Shown: in pieces, positions 1-6,094 of the stretch
Layout of the letters: each line of letters begins with the position of its first letter
Position numbering within the stretch: the stretch's first letter is position 1
Assembly: GCA_019695455.1 (NCBI GenBank)
Contig: JAEUAC010000090.1
Span: 1 to 9,574, forward strand
DNA: 9,574 bases
Source: Methylorubrum extorquens
GTDB taxonomy: Bacteria; Pseudomonadota; Alphaproteobacteria; Rhizobiales; Beijerinckiaceae
Direction: 5' to 3'
Notes under the pieces: generated by a model
Seen by the model: the letters and a program-made list of their open reading frames with translations, nothing else
Database searches by the model: none
Told to the model about the DNA's origin: nothing
Program-made: the position numbers and the translations under genes

Positions 1-13
1 TACCCGAATTGCG

Positions 14-56
14 TCAAAGTCACTGGACTTGAGCGATTTCGACCGCGATGTCGAAA
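14..56. repeat. Two adjacent inverted repeats at the left edge
   Basis: The first repeat, at 14-32, is TCAAAGTC / GACTTGA around a 4-nt centre, with one unpaired A. The second, at 37-56, is a perfect 7-bp repeat, TTTCGAC-N6-GTCGAAA. They lie beyond the 3' end of the leftward AEC permease gene, in noticeably AT-richer DNA than the rest of the window. Neither has a T-run on the proper side for a classic intrinsic terminator. They could be operators or promoter-region dyads of a gene beyond the left edge, or 3' structures of the permease transcript. The sequence shows the symmetry; the function is unknown. Confidence 0.4.
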
Positions 57-98
57 ACGGGTGCAGAGCCGGCTCGATCGCTCGGCGCTTCCGCCGTC

Positions 99-1010
99 TC
101 ACCGCCCCAGCACCAGCGCCCACACGGGCAGCGTCGCGATCGCCGCGAGGTGTTGCAGCGTGATGGTCGCGGCCATGAGGCGGGCGTCGCCGCCCATGGC
201 GCGGGCCATCACGTAGCTCGTCGTCGCGGTCGGCATCGCCATGGTGAGGATGGCGACGGCGGCCGGGCCGGCCTCGACGCCGAGGAGGCGCATGCCGCCG
301 AGCGTGAGCAGCGGCACCAGGACCAGCTTCTGCGACGCGACGACGACCTGGGTCAGCGGCGCCTCGCGCAGCGCCGCCGGCGCGAGGCCGGCCCCGACCG
401 TGAGGAGGCCGAGCGCCAGCGCCGCCTGCCCGAGCGATCGGCCGAGCGGCGCGATGCCGGCCGGCATGCCGCCCGCGGCCGCGAAGGCGAAGCCGATCAC
501 GCAGCCGAGGAGGAGCGGGTTCAGGGCGATCTGCCGGAGGAGGCGCAGCGGCTTCAGGGTGCCGCCCTCGCTCAGGACGAAGACGCAGGTGAGGATGGTC
601 TGCACGCAGGGCACGATGAGGCCCGCCGTCACGCCCGAGAAGGCGAGGCCGGCCGGCCCGTAGAGCCCGGCCGCGATGGGGAAGGCCATGTAGTTGTTGA
701 AGCGGATGCCGCCCTGCACGATGGACGTCATGGCGGCCCGGTCGTGCCGCAGGAGCCGCGCGATGCCGATGGCGGAGAGGGTCGCGATGCCGAGCACGGT
801 CCAGATCACGGCCGCGAGCGCGCCGAGCGGCAGGCCCGCGAGGCTCACGGTCGAGATCGACCAGGCGAGCAGCGCCGGCAGGAGCACGAAGAAGATCAGC
901 CGGTCGAGCCCTGCCCAGAAGGCCGGCTCCACGATCAGGCGCGCGCGCAGGCCGTAGCCCAGCGCGATGAGCGCGAAGGTCGGCAGGAAGGCGTCGATCC
1001 AGGCCGTCAT
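99..1010 (-). CDS. AEC (auxin efflux carrier) family transporter
   Basis: A 303-residue protein made almost entirely of hydrophobic segments separated by short basic loops, as expected for an inner-membrane permease with about ten helices. It begins MTAWIDAFLPTFALIALGYGLR, the usual opening of bacterial Mem_trans (AEC) permeases. It ends with the conserved-style segment MPTATTSYVMARAMGGD followed by a last helix and VLGR. Characterised members export or import small organic anions such as malate, malonate or auxin; the substrate here cannot be told. The length is normal (about 300-320), so the gene looks intact. The ATG at 1010 starts right at the first helix, though no strong Shine-Dalgarno is visible. 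It is divergent from the solute-binding protein gene, and the 20-bp palindrome lies 58 nt upstream of its start, so the two may be co-regulated. Confidence 0.9.
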   Translation of the reverse strand: MTAWIDAFLPTFALIALGYGLRARLIVEPAFWAGLDRLIFFVLLPALLAWSISTVSLAGLPLGALAAVIWTVLGIATLSAIGIARLLRHDRAAMTSIVQGGIRFNNYMAFPIAAGLYGPAGLAFSGVTAGLIVPCVQTILTCVFVLSEGGTLKPLRLLRQIALNPLLLGCVIGFAFAAAGGMPAGIAPLGRSLGQAALALGLLTVGAGLAPAALREAPLTQVVVASQKLVLVPLLTLGGMRLLGVEAGPAAVAILTMAMPTATTSYVMARAMGGDARLMAATITLQHLAAIATLPVWALVLGR

Positions 1011-1067
1011 GCGCAGCGCTTGGGCGGAATGGCCGCGAAGCTCAAGGGGCCGGCCGGGGACACTTCG

Positions 1068-1087
1068 TCCTGACAGGTCTGTCAGGA
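1068..1087. promoter_or_regulatory. Perfect 20-bp palindrome, probable operator
   Basis: The arms TCCTGACAG and CTGTCAGGA are exact reverse complements around a central GT. The site lies in the divergent gap between the AEC permease and the solute-binding protein genes. It ends one base before the candidate sigma-54 promoter at 1089-1105. Size and symmetry fit the binding site of a dimeric regulator (GntR-, TetR- or MarR-type). No obvious cognate regulator gene is adjacent. The palindrome is seen directly; the operator role is inferred. Confidence 0.7.
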
Positions 1088-1088
1088 T

Positions 1089-1105
1089 CTGGCACGATCG
1101 CTGCT
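1089..1105 (+). promoter_or_regulatory. Candidate sigma-54 (-24/-12) promoter of the SBP gene
   Basis: The sequence CTGGCACGATCGCTGCT fits the sigma-54 consensus YTGGCACGRNNNTTGCW at every constrained position but one (C for the first T of TTGC). The essential GG (1091-1092) and GC (1103-1104) have the exact 10-nt spacing. It points toward the solute-binding protein gene and would start RNA near 1116, about 44 nt before the ATG at 1160. A sigma-70 reading is weaker: CTGACA at 1070-1075 could be a -35 box, but only poor -10 matches follow at the right distance. No enhancer-binding activator gene lies in the window. Confidence 0.6.
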
Positions 1106-1110
1106 AGGCT

Positions 1111-1138
1111 GCCCGGGACGGACGACGTCCGTCCGGGC
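1111..1138 (+). promoter_or_regulatory. Strong 5'-UTR hairpin upstream of the SBP start
   Basis: GGACGGAC at 1116-1123 pairs perfectly with GTCCGTCC at 1127-1134 around a 3-nt loop. GCCC at 1111-1114 can add four pairs with GGGC at 1135-1138 if G1115 is bulged. If the sigma-54 promoter is used, RNA would begin at about 1116, putting the perfect 8-bp stem at the very 5' end of the message. The Shine-Dalgarno AGAGGA (1145-1150) follows just downstream. There is no T-run, so it is not an intrinsic terminator. A role in mRNA stability or translation control is inferred. Confidence 0.55.
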
Positions 1139-1159
1139 CCGCCGAGAGGAACAGCCCCC

Positions 1160-2752
1160 ATGTCCCTGCACCGCCGCACCCTCCTGTCGGGCGCCGCCGC
1201 GCTCGCCGGATCCGGTCTCGCCGCGCCCTGGACGGCGCGCGCGCAGTCCGGCGCGAAATCGACGCTGCGCTTCATCCCGTCCACGCCGCTGCCCTCGCTC
1301 GATCCGATCGTCGCGACGAGCTACGTCATCCGCAACCACGGCTACCTGATCTACGACACCCTGTTCGCGACGGACGCGAACTTCGGCATCAAGCCGCAGA
1401 TGGTGTCGGACTGGCAGACGTCGCCGGACGAGCTGACATGGACGTTCCACCTCCGGGACGGGCTCACCTTCCACGACGGCGCGCCCGTGGAGGCGAAGGA
1501 CTGCATCGCCTCCATCAACCGCTGGTCGAAGCGCGACACCTACGGCCAGACGCTCGCGACCTTCATCGAGGGCTTCTCGGCCGGCGACGCGCGCACCTTC
1601 TCCATCCGGCTGAAGCGGCCCTTCCCGTCCATGACGGCCGCGCTCGGCAAGCTGTCCTCCAACGTGCCCTTCATCATGCCGGAGCGCGTGGCCTCGGGCG
1701 ATCCGTCGAAGCCGCTCACCGATCCGACGGGGTCCGGACCGTGGCGGTTCGAGGCCGGCCAATGGGTGCCGGGCCAGAACGCGATCTACACGCGCTTCGC
1801 CGGCTACAAGCCGCGCGAGGAGGCCCCGTCCTGGGCGGCGGGCGGCAAGGTCGCCAAGATCGACCGGATCGAATGGCTCGCCATCACGGAGCCCGCGGCG
1901 GCCGTCGGCGCCATGACGCGCGGCGAGGTCGACTGGTACGAGCAGCCGCCCATCGACCTCCTGCCGGTGCTCAAGCAGAAGGGCAACATCACCATCCAGA
2001 ACGTGCCGCTGGGCCTCATCCTCCTCATGCGGTTCAACCAGCTGCAGCCGCCCTTCAACAACCCGGGGATCCGGCGCGCCGTCCTGATGGCCATGAAGCA
2101 GGACGACTACATGCAGGCGGTCGTCGGCGATCCCGAATACTACAAGGAGGCGAAGACCTTCTTCACGCCGGGGTCGCCCATGTCGACGGGGGCGGGCGGC
2201 GCGGCCGCCATGCAGGCCAATCTCGAGCGCGGCAAGGCCATGCTGAAGGAGGCCGGCTACAAGAACGAGAAGGTCGTGCTCCTGGCCCCGGCCGACCAGC
2301 CGATCGCCTACAACCAGTCGCTCGTGACCCAGGAGCTCCTGACCAAGCTCGGCATGAACGTCGACTTCGTCTCGACCGACTGGGGCTCGTTCATCGGCCG
2401 GCGCGGCAACCGCAACGCGCCCGACCAGGGCGGCTGGTCGGTGTTCCACACGCTCTGGTCCGGCGCGGACACGCTCAATCCCGCGCTCCATCCGCTCATC
2501 CGGGCGAACGGGGCCGCGGCCTGGTTCGGCTGGCCCGACGACCCGACGCTCGAGACGCTCCGCAACGAGTGGATCGCGACGGCGGATTTCGCCCGGCAGA
2601 AGGAGATCGCGGCCCGGATCGAGGAGCGGGCCTTCGAGGTCGTGCCCTACGCGCCGGCCGGCCTCGTGCAGCAGCCCATGGCCTACCAGTCGAACCTCAA
2701 GGGCATGGTCGTCTCGCCCGTCCAGTTCTTCTGGAACCTCGAGAAGGTCTGA
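1160..2752 (+). CDS. Tat-exported ABC transporter substrate-binding protein, family 5
   Basis: A 530-residue periplasmic solute-binding protein of the peptide/nickel/opine group (SBP_bac_5). The N-terminus has twin arginines (R5-R6) followed by TLL, an Ala/Gly-rich hydrophobic stretch and a TARA-Q cleavage site after about residue 28: a Tat-type signal. Family hallmarks follow: an opening strand with PLPSLDPI, then YLIYDTLF, the WTFHLRDGLTFHDG block near residues 95-110, and GSGPWRF near 191-197. The length matches the family. AGAGGA at 1145-1150 sits 9 nt before the ATG, which supports this start. Normally such a protein delivers its ligand to DppBCDF-like permease and ATPase subunits, but none are in the window, so it is an orphan here. 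The ligand is unknown. The DNA upstream suggests sigma-54 control with a palindromic operator. It converges on the MFS gene with only 13 nt between stops. Confidence 0.95.
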   Translation: MSLHRRTLLSGAAALAGSGLAAPWTARAQSGAKSTLRFIPSTPLPSLDPIVATSYVIRNHGYLIYDTLFATDANFGIKPQMVSDWQTSPDELTWTFHLRDGLTFHDGAPVEAKDCIASINRWSKRDTYGQTLATFIEGFSAGDARTFSIRLKRPFPSMTAALGKLSSNVPFIMPERVASGDPSKPLTDPTGSGPWRFEAGQWVPGQNAIYTRFAGYKPREEAPSWAAGGKVAKIDRIEWLAITEPAAAVGAMTRGEVDWYEQPPIDLLPVLKQKGNITIQNVPLGLILLMRFNQLQPPFNNPGIRRAVLMAMKQDDYMQAVVGDPEYYKEAKTFFTPGSPMSTGAGGAAAMQANLERGKAMLKEAGYKNEKVVLLAPADQPIAYNQSLVTQELLTKLGMNVDFVSTDWGSFIGRRGNRNAPDQGGWSVFHTLWSGADTLNPALHPLIRANGAAAWFGWPDDPTLETLRNEWIATADFARQKEIAARIEERAFEVVPYAPAGLVQQPMAYQSNLKGMVVSPVQFFWNLEKV

Positions 2753-2765
2753 CGGACGGCCCCGG

Positions 2766-3950
2766 TCAGGCCCCGGTTCCGAGCTGGCGGTCGCGACCGG
2801 CGCCCCAGGCCGCGGCGAGGCAGGCGGCGCCGATGCCCGCCACGAGGGGAAGGGCGGCGCCGAAGCCGCCCGTCGACGAGCGGAGGAGCCCGAGGGCGAA
2901 CGGGGCCGCGCCGGCCATCAGGTAGCCGACGCCCTGCGCCATGCCGGCGAGTCCGGCGGCCGAGGCCGGGTCCCGGGTGCGGCGGATGTAGAGCACCATC
3001 GTGAGCGAGAAGAGGCCGCCCTGGCCGAGCCCCTGCACGACGGCCCAGACGGGCGCGGCCGCGAGCGGCGCCGCGATCAGGCCGACGAGGCCGACCGTCG
3101 CGAGCGCCACGAGCGCCATCGAGACCGCCCGCTGGTCGCGCCCGATCGTCGCGAGCCACGGCGCGCAGAAGCTCGCCGGCGCCTGGGCCAGGATCGAGAG
3201 CGACGTGACCAGGCCGGCCGCGGCGGGATCGAGGCCCCGCTCGCGCAGGATGGGCGCGAGCCAGCCGAAGACGATGTAGGCGAGCGCCGATTGCGTGCCC
3301 GTGAACAGCGTCACCTGCCAGGCGAGCGGATCGCGCCAGGGCCCGCCGGCCGCGGGGGGGCGCGGTCCGGGCGCCGGCGCGGCCGGTCGCCTGAGCGGCA
3401 CCGCCCACGCCCACATGCAGGCCGCGACGAGCACGGGCAGCGCCCAGGCCGCGGGCGCGAGCGAGAAGGACCCGGTCGCGGCCGCCAGAGGCGCCGTGAG
3501 GCCCGCCGCGAGCGCGGCCCCGACGCAGAGCGCGAGCGAATAGGAGCCGGTGACGAGCGCCACCCGGTCGGCGAAGTCGCGCTTCACGAGGCCCGTGATG
3601 GCGACGTTCATGGTCGCGACCGCGATCCCGCCGATCACGACACCGGCGAGCAGGACCGGAAAGCTCGCCACGCCCCGGAGCGCCGTCCCGAGCGCGAGCG
3701 CCGCCAGGCAGCCGAGCAGCAGCCGCTCGAAGCCGAACCGGAGGGCGAGGCCGGGCGCGGCCGGCGCGAAGAGGCCGAGGCAGAGCACGGGCGCCGTCGT
3801 GAGGAGGCTCGCGGCCGCGGGCGAGATCGCGAGCCCGGCGACCAGTTCGGGGAGCACGGGCGCGACGGACGCGAAGAGCGGCCGCAGGTTGAACGCCACG
3901 AGGACGATCGCGAGCCCGGCCGCGAGCCGCCCGGCCGGCCCTCCGCTCAA
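2766..3950 (-). CDS. MFS transporter, CynX/NimT type
   Basis: A 394-residue, about 12-helix permease of the major facilitator superfamily. The opening with AFNLRPLFASVAPVLPEL, the TTAPVLCLGLFAP block and the NVAITGLVKRDFADRVALVTGSYS block match the cyanate/nitroimidazole (CynX/NimT) branch as I know it from E. coli CynX. The substrate cannot be read from sequence. The start is TTG at 3950, whose TTGA overlaps the TGA stop of csaA by 4 nt. A G-rich stretch about 9 nt upstream could act as ribosome binding site, and the next in-frame Met is over 100 residues in. Translational coupling to csaA is therefore likely. It is last in a leftward cluster (TetR/COQ9-like protein, csaA, MFS). No cyanase or nitrite-related gene is beside it. 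Confidence 0.9.
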   Translation of the reverse strand: MSGGPAGRLAAGLAIVLVAFNLRPLFASVAPVLPELVAGLAISPAAASLLTTAPVLCLGLFAPAAPGLALRFGFERLLLGCLAALALGTALRGVASFPVLLAGVVIGGIAVATMNVAITGLVKRDFADRVALVTGSYSLALCVGAALAAGLTAPLAAATGSFSLAPAAWALPVLVAACMWAWAVPLRRPAAPAPGPRPPAAGGPWRDPLAWQVTLFTGTQSALAYIVFGWLAPILRERGLDPAAAGLVTSLSILAQAPASFCAPWLATIGRDQRAVSMALVALATVGLVGLIAAPLAAAPVWAVVQGLGQGGLFSLTMVLYIRRTRDPASAAGLAGMAQGVGYLMAGAAPFALGLLRSSTGGFGAALPLVAGIGAACLAAAWGAGRDRQLGTGA

Positions 3951-4306
3951 TACAGGCGGCCCCCGAGCGGCACGTCGCGATCGGGCGCGATCAGCATCAC
4001 CTCGCCGTCGGCATCCGGGACGCCGAGCGTCAGCACCTCGGATCGCATCGGTCCGATCTGCCGCGGCGGGAAGTTCACCACGCAGAGGACCAGGCGGCCG
4101 ACGAGGTCCTCCAGCCGATGGTTGCGGGTGATCTGCGCCGACGACTTCTTGATCCCGATCGCCGGGCCGAGGTCGATCGCGAGGCGGAAGGCCGGCTTCC
4201 GCGCCTCCGGGAAGGGCTGCGCGTCCACGATCCGGCCGACCCGGACGTCGACCTTCAGGAAGTCGTCGAAGCCGATCGTGTCGGCCGGCGGGGCGCTCTC
4301 GGCCAT
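3947..4306 (-). CDS. csaA: tRNA-binding protein, CsaA type
   Basis: A 119-residue single-domain OB-fold protein, full length for the CsaA/Trbp111 group. It carries the family signature in order: DFLKVDVRVGRIVDAQPFPEARKPAF near residues 15-40, then IGIKKSSAQITRNH, then VVNFPPRQIGPMRSEVLTLG, and a C-terminal VPLGGRLY. Members bind tRNA through the same fold as the C-terminal domain of bacterial methionyl- and phenylalanyl-tRNA synthetase accessories. In Bacillus, CsaA was described as having chaperone and secretion-related activity. The cytoplasmic location fits the absence of a signal. The ATG at 4306 lies 4 nt after the stop of the TetR/COQ9-like gene, with no separate Shine-Dalgarno seen, and its own stop overlaps the MFS start. 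It is thus the middle gene of a coupled trio. Confidence 0.94.
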   Translation of the reverse strand: MAESAPPADTIGFDDFLKVDVRVGRIVDAQPFPEARKPAFRLAIDLGPAIGIKKSSAQITRNHRLEDLVGRLVLCVVNFPPRQIGPMRSEVLTLGVPDADGEVMLIAPDRDVPLGGRLY

Positions 4307-4310
4307 CGGC

Positions 4311-5069
4311 TCAGATCGCGGCGGCGGGGTCGCGCGCCTCGGGATCCGTCGGCGCCGCTCGGGCCCGGTCCCGCATGCGGCGGCGGCCGTCGATCAGGGC
4401 CTGCCCGACGGCCCGGAGCGGCGCGGTGAGGCGGCGGACGTCGTCGGCCCGCTCCAGGATGCGCTCGCCCCGCGTCAGCTCCCGATCGAGCCGCGACAGC
4501 GTCTTCGCCTGGGTCGGGTCGGAATCCTCGAACCAGGTGTCCATGACGGCCGCGAGGCTGAGCACGCCGCCCTGGAGCTTGATGAAGCCGAGCGGCCCCT
4601 CGGTCGGCACGCCGGCCGCGGCCAGCATGTAGCGCATCGAGTTGAGCGCCGAGCGGTTCAGGGCGGAGAGCGACAGCGGGTCGGACCGGAGCGCGACGGA
4701 GATCCTCCGCAGCGCCTCCTTGTGCGGCGCCATGGCGTCGAGCCGCCGCATGAACACGTCGAACACCCGCTCGCGCGAGGGCTCGCCGGCGAGGTCGTCC
4801 GTCGTGCCCTCGATGACGATCTTGTCGATCATCCGCGTGTAGCCGTCGAGGATCGCGCCCTTCGAGGGGAAGAGGTCCCGCATCTCGGACAGCGTCAGGC
4901 CGGCCTCGGTCCCGATGTCGGCGAGTTCGATGTCCTGCCAGGGCTGTTCGGCCGCGAGCCGCATCAGCGCCTCCACGGCGCGCTGCCGCGGCGGCAGGGT
5001 CGGGGCCGTGGAGGCCGAGACGTCGATCGTCGTCTGGGATCCGCCGGTCGGGAAGGGGTCGGTCGTCAT
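4311..5069 (-). CDS. TetR-family-like protein with COQ9-like features
   Basis: A 252-residue protein. After a low-complexity N-terminus (about residues 1-27), residues 29-77 form a TetR-type helix-turn-helix block: RQRAVEALMRLAAEQPW, then DIGTEAGLTLSEMRDLFPSKGAIL. The LFPSKGAILDGY stretch also resembles the LFPGGAVD motif of COQ9. The C-terminal part (MDTWFEDSDPTQAKTLSRLDRELTRGERI, about 176-204) recalls the W-D-S-x-D-x8-LDRRI segment of COQ9. COQ9 proteins share the TetR fold but bind isoprene lipids instead of DNA. It may therefore be a transcriptional regulator or a lipid-binding ubiquinone factor. The ATG at 5069 is chosen because AAGGAGAGG lies about 7 nt upstream; an ATG at 5090 has no comparable site. 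It lies 50 nt downstream of proC and 4 nt before csaA. Confidence 0.85.
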   Translation of the reverse strand: MTTDPFPTGGSQTTIDVSASTAPTLPPRQRAVEALMRLAAEQPWQDIELADIGTEAGLTLSEMRDLFPSKGAILDGYTRMIDKIVIEGTTDDLAGEPSRERVFDVFMRRLDAMAPHKEALRRISVALRSDPLSLSALNRSALNSMRYMLAAAGVPTEGPLGFIKLQGGVLSLAAVMDTWFEDSDPTQAKTLSRLDRELTRGERILERADDVRRLTAPLRAVGQALIDGRRRMRDRARAAPTDPEARDPAAAI

Positions 5070-5098
5070 GCTGGGCACCTCTCCTTCCATCCTATCGG

Positions 5099-5116
5099 TT
5101 CGCGGGCCCGGGCGAA
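5099..5116. promoter_or_regulatory. Inverted repeat in the proC-TetR/COQ9 gap
   Basis: TTCGC at 5099-5103 and GCGAA at 5112-5116 are inverted around an 8-nt GGGCCCGG centre, which is itself nearly symmetric. The dyad lies 30 nt upstream of the start of the TetR/COQ9-like gene. If that protein is a true regulator, this is the natural place for an autoregulatory operator. It could equally be a weak hairpin at the end of the proC message. Only the symmetry is seen; in such GC-rich DNA a 5-bp arm is modest evidence. Confidence 0.35.
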
Positions 5117-5119
5117 ACG

Positions 5120-5947
5120 TCAGCCGGACAGCTCGCCCGCGCGTCTCTTGGCCGCCGCGACGGCCCGCTCCACGAGCGGTCCGAGCCCGTCCGGCGCCAT
5201 CAGCACCTCGAGGGCGGCGGCCGTGGTCCCGCCCTTGGACGTGACGTTCTCCCGCAGCGTCCCGGCCGGCAGGTCGGACCGGCGCAGCAGCTCGCCCGCG
5301 CCGATCACCGTCTCGCGCGCGAGACGGTCGGCGAGCCCGGCCTCGAGCCCGGCCGCCCGGCCCGCCGCCGCCATCGCCTCGACCAGGTGGAACGCGTAGG
5401 CCGGGCCCGAGCCGGACAGGCCCGTGACGGCGTCGATCAGGGCTTCGTCCTCCACCCATTCGACGATGCCGACGGCCCGGAGCAGGGCGTCGGCGGTGGC
5501 GCGCTGCGCGGCCGTGACGGCCGGGCTCGCATAGGCGCCCGTCGCGCCGGCCCCGACGGAGGCCGGCAGGTTCGGCATGGCGCGCACGAAGGCCCGCGTG
5601 CCGGGCAGCGCGCGGGCGAGGTCCGCCACCGTCTTGCCGGCCAGGATGGAGACGACGAGCGTGTCGGGCCCGACGCGGCCCGCGAGGGCGGGCGCGGCCT
5701 CGGCGAGGCTCTGCGGCTTGATGCCGAGCACGAGCACGCGGGGCGGCGCGCCCGCGGGCGGGTCGATCGCGAAGCCGTGGCGGGCCGCCGCCGCCGTCAG
5801 GTCCGCCGAGGGGGCGAGGTCGAGGACGCCGATGCGCCCGGGCGCGAGGCCGCCGGCCAGCCAGCCGTCCAGCATGGCGCCGCCCATCTTGCCGGCCCCG
5901 CAGAGCAGGAGGCTGTCGGGGAGGGCGTCGGTCGGGATCGTCGTCAT
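5120..5947 (-). CDS. proC: Pyrroline-5-carboxylate reductase
   Basis: A 275-residue cytoplasmic enzyme that reduces 1-pyrroline-5-carboxylate to L-proline with NAD(P)H, the last step of proline synthesis. The dinucleotide-binding loop GAGKMG is at residues 17-22. The IKPQ motif, the substrate-side MPNLPASVGAG block and the family signature LSGSGPAYAFHLVEAMAAAG with DLPAGTLRENVTSKGGTTAAAL are all present, so the active site looks complete. The length matches bacterial ProC (about 260-280). GAGGGCGGGG just upstream of the ATG at 5947 serves as ribosome binding site. It is preceded by a YbjN-domain gene on the same strand, with two hairpins in between. It is followed after 50 nt by the TetR/COQ9-like gene, an arrangement I recall as common in Hyphomicrobiales. 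Confidence 0.97.
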   Translation of the reverse strand: MTTIPTDALPDSLLLCGAGKMGGAMLDGWLAGGLAPGRIGVLDLAPSADLTAAAARHGFAIDPPAGAPPRVLVLGIKPQSLAEAAPALAGRVGPDTLVVSILAGKTVADLARALPGTRAFVRAMPNLPASVGAGATGAYASPAVTAAQRATADALLRAVGIVEWVEDEALIDAVTGLSGSGPAYAFHLVEAMAAAGRAAGLEAGLADRLARETVIGAGELLRRSDLPAGTLRENVTSKGGTTAAALEVLMAPDGLGPLVERAVAAAKRRAGELSG

Positions 5948-6008
5948 GTCCCCGCCCTCGCATCCGGGCGGCGCGGGATCAAGGGAGCAGCGCCGTCGGG
6001 ACGCGGCT

Positions 6009-6053
6009 CCGCCGTCCTCTCGCGGACGACGGCGGCCCTCGCGTCGGCGAGGG
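6009..6053 (-). terminator. Tandem hairpins between the ybjN-type gene and proC
   Basis: Two stem-loops abut with no spacer. At 6036-6053 CCCTCGC pairs with GCGAGGG around a 4-nt loop. At 6009-6035 CCGCCGTC pairs with GACGGCGG around 11 nt, and GTCC/GGAC inside the loop offers an alternative pairing. They lie 42 nt after the ybjN-type stop and about 60 nt before the proC start. No T-run follows on the minus strand. They may be a factor-aided terminator, a 3' stabiliser of the ybjN-type message, or a processing site. The pairing is seen; the role is inferred. Confidence 0.45.
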
Positions 6054-6094
6054 TCGGAGGCGCGGGGGTCGGAGGAGGTGGCTACGCCGCCCGT

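Noticed and set aside
1082..2491. 469-codon minus-strand open frame
   Set aside because: It is antisense to the solute-binding protein, which has a signal peptide and family motifs; the Arg/Gly/His-rich product is typical of a shadow frame.
3291..5399. 702-codon plus-strand open frame
   Set aside because: It runs antisense to MFS, csaA, the TetR/COQ9-like gene and proC; the composition is charged and repetitive with no recognisable motif.
5070..5963. Upstream extension of the TetR/COQ9-like frame to 550 residues
   Set aside because: The added part overlaps proC in another frame and is low complexity; the ATG at 5069 has a good ribosome binding site and gives a normal-sized protein.
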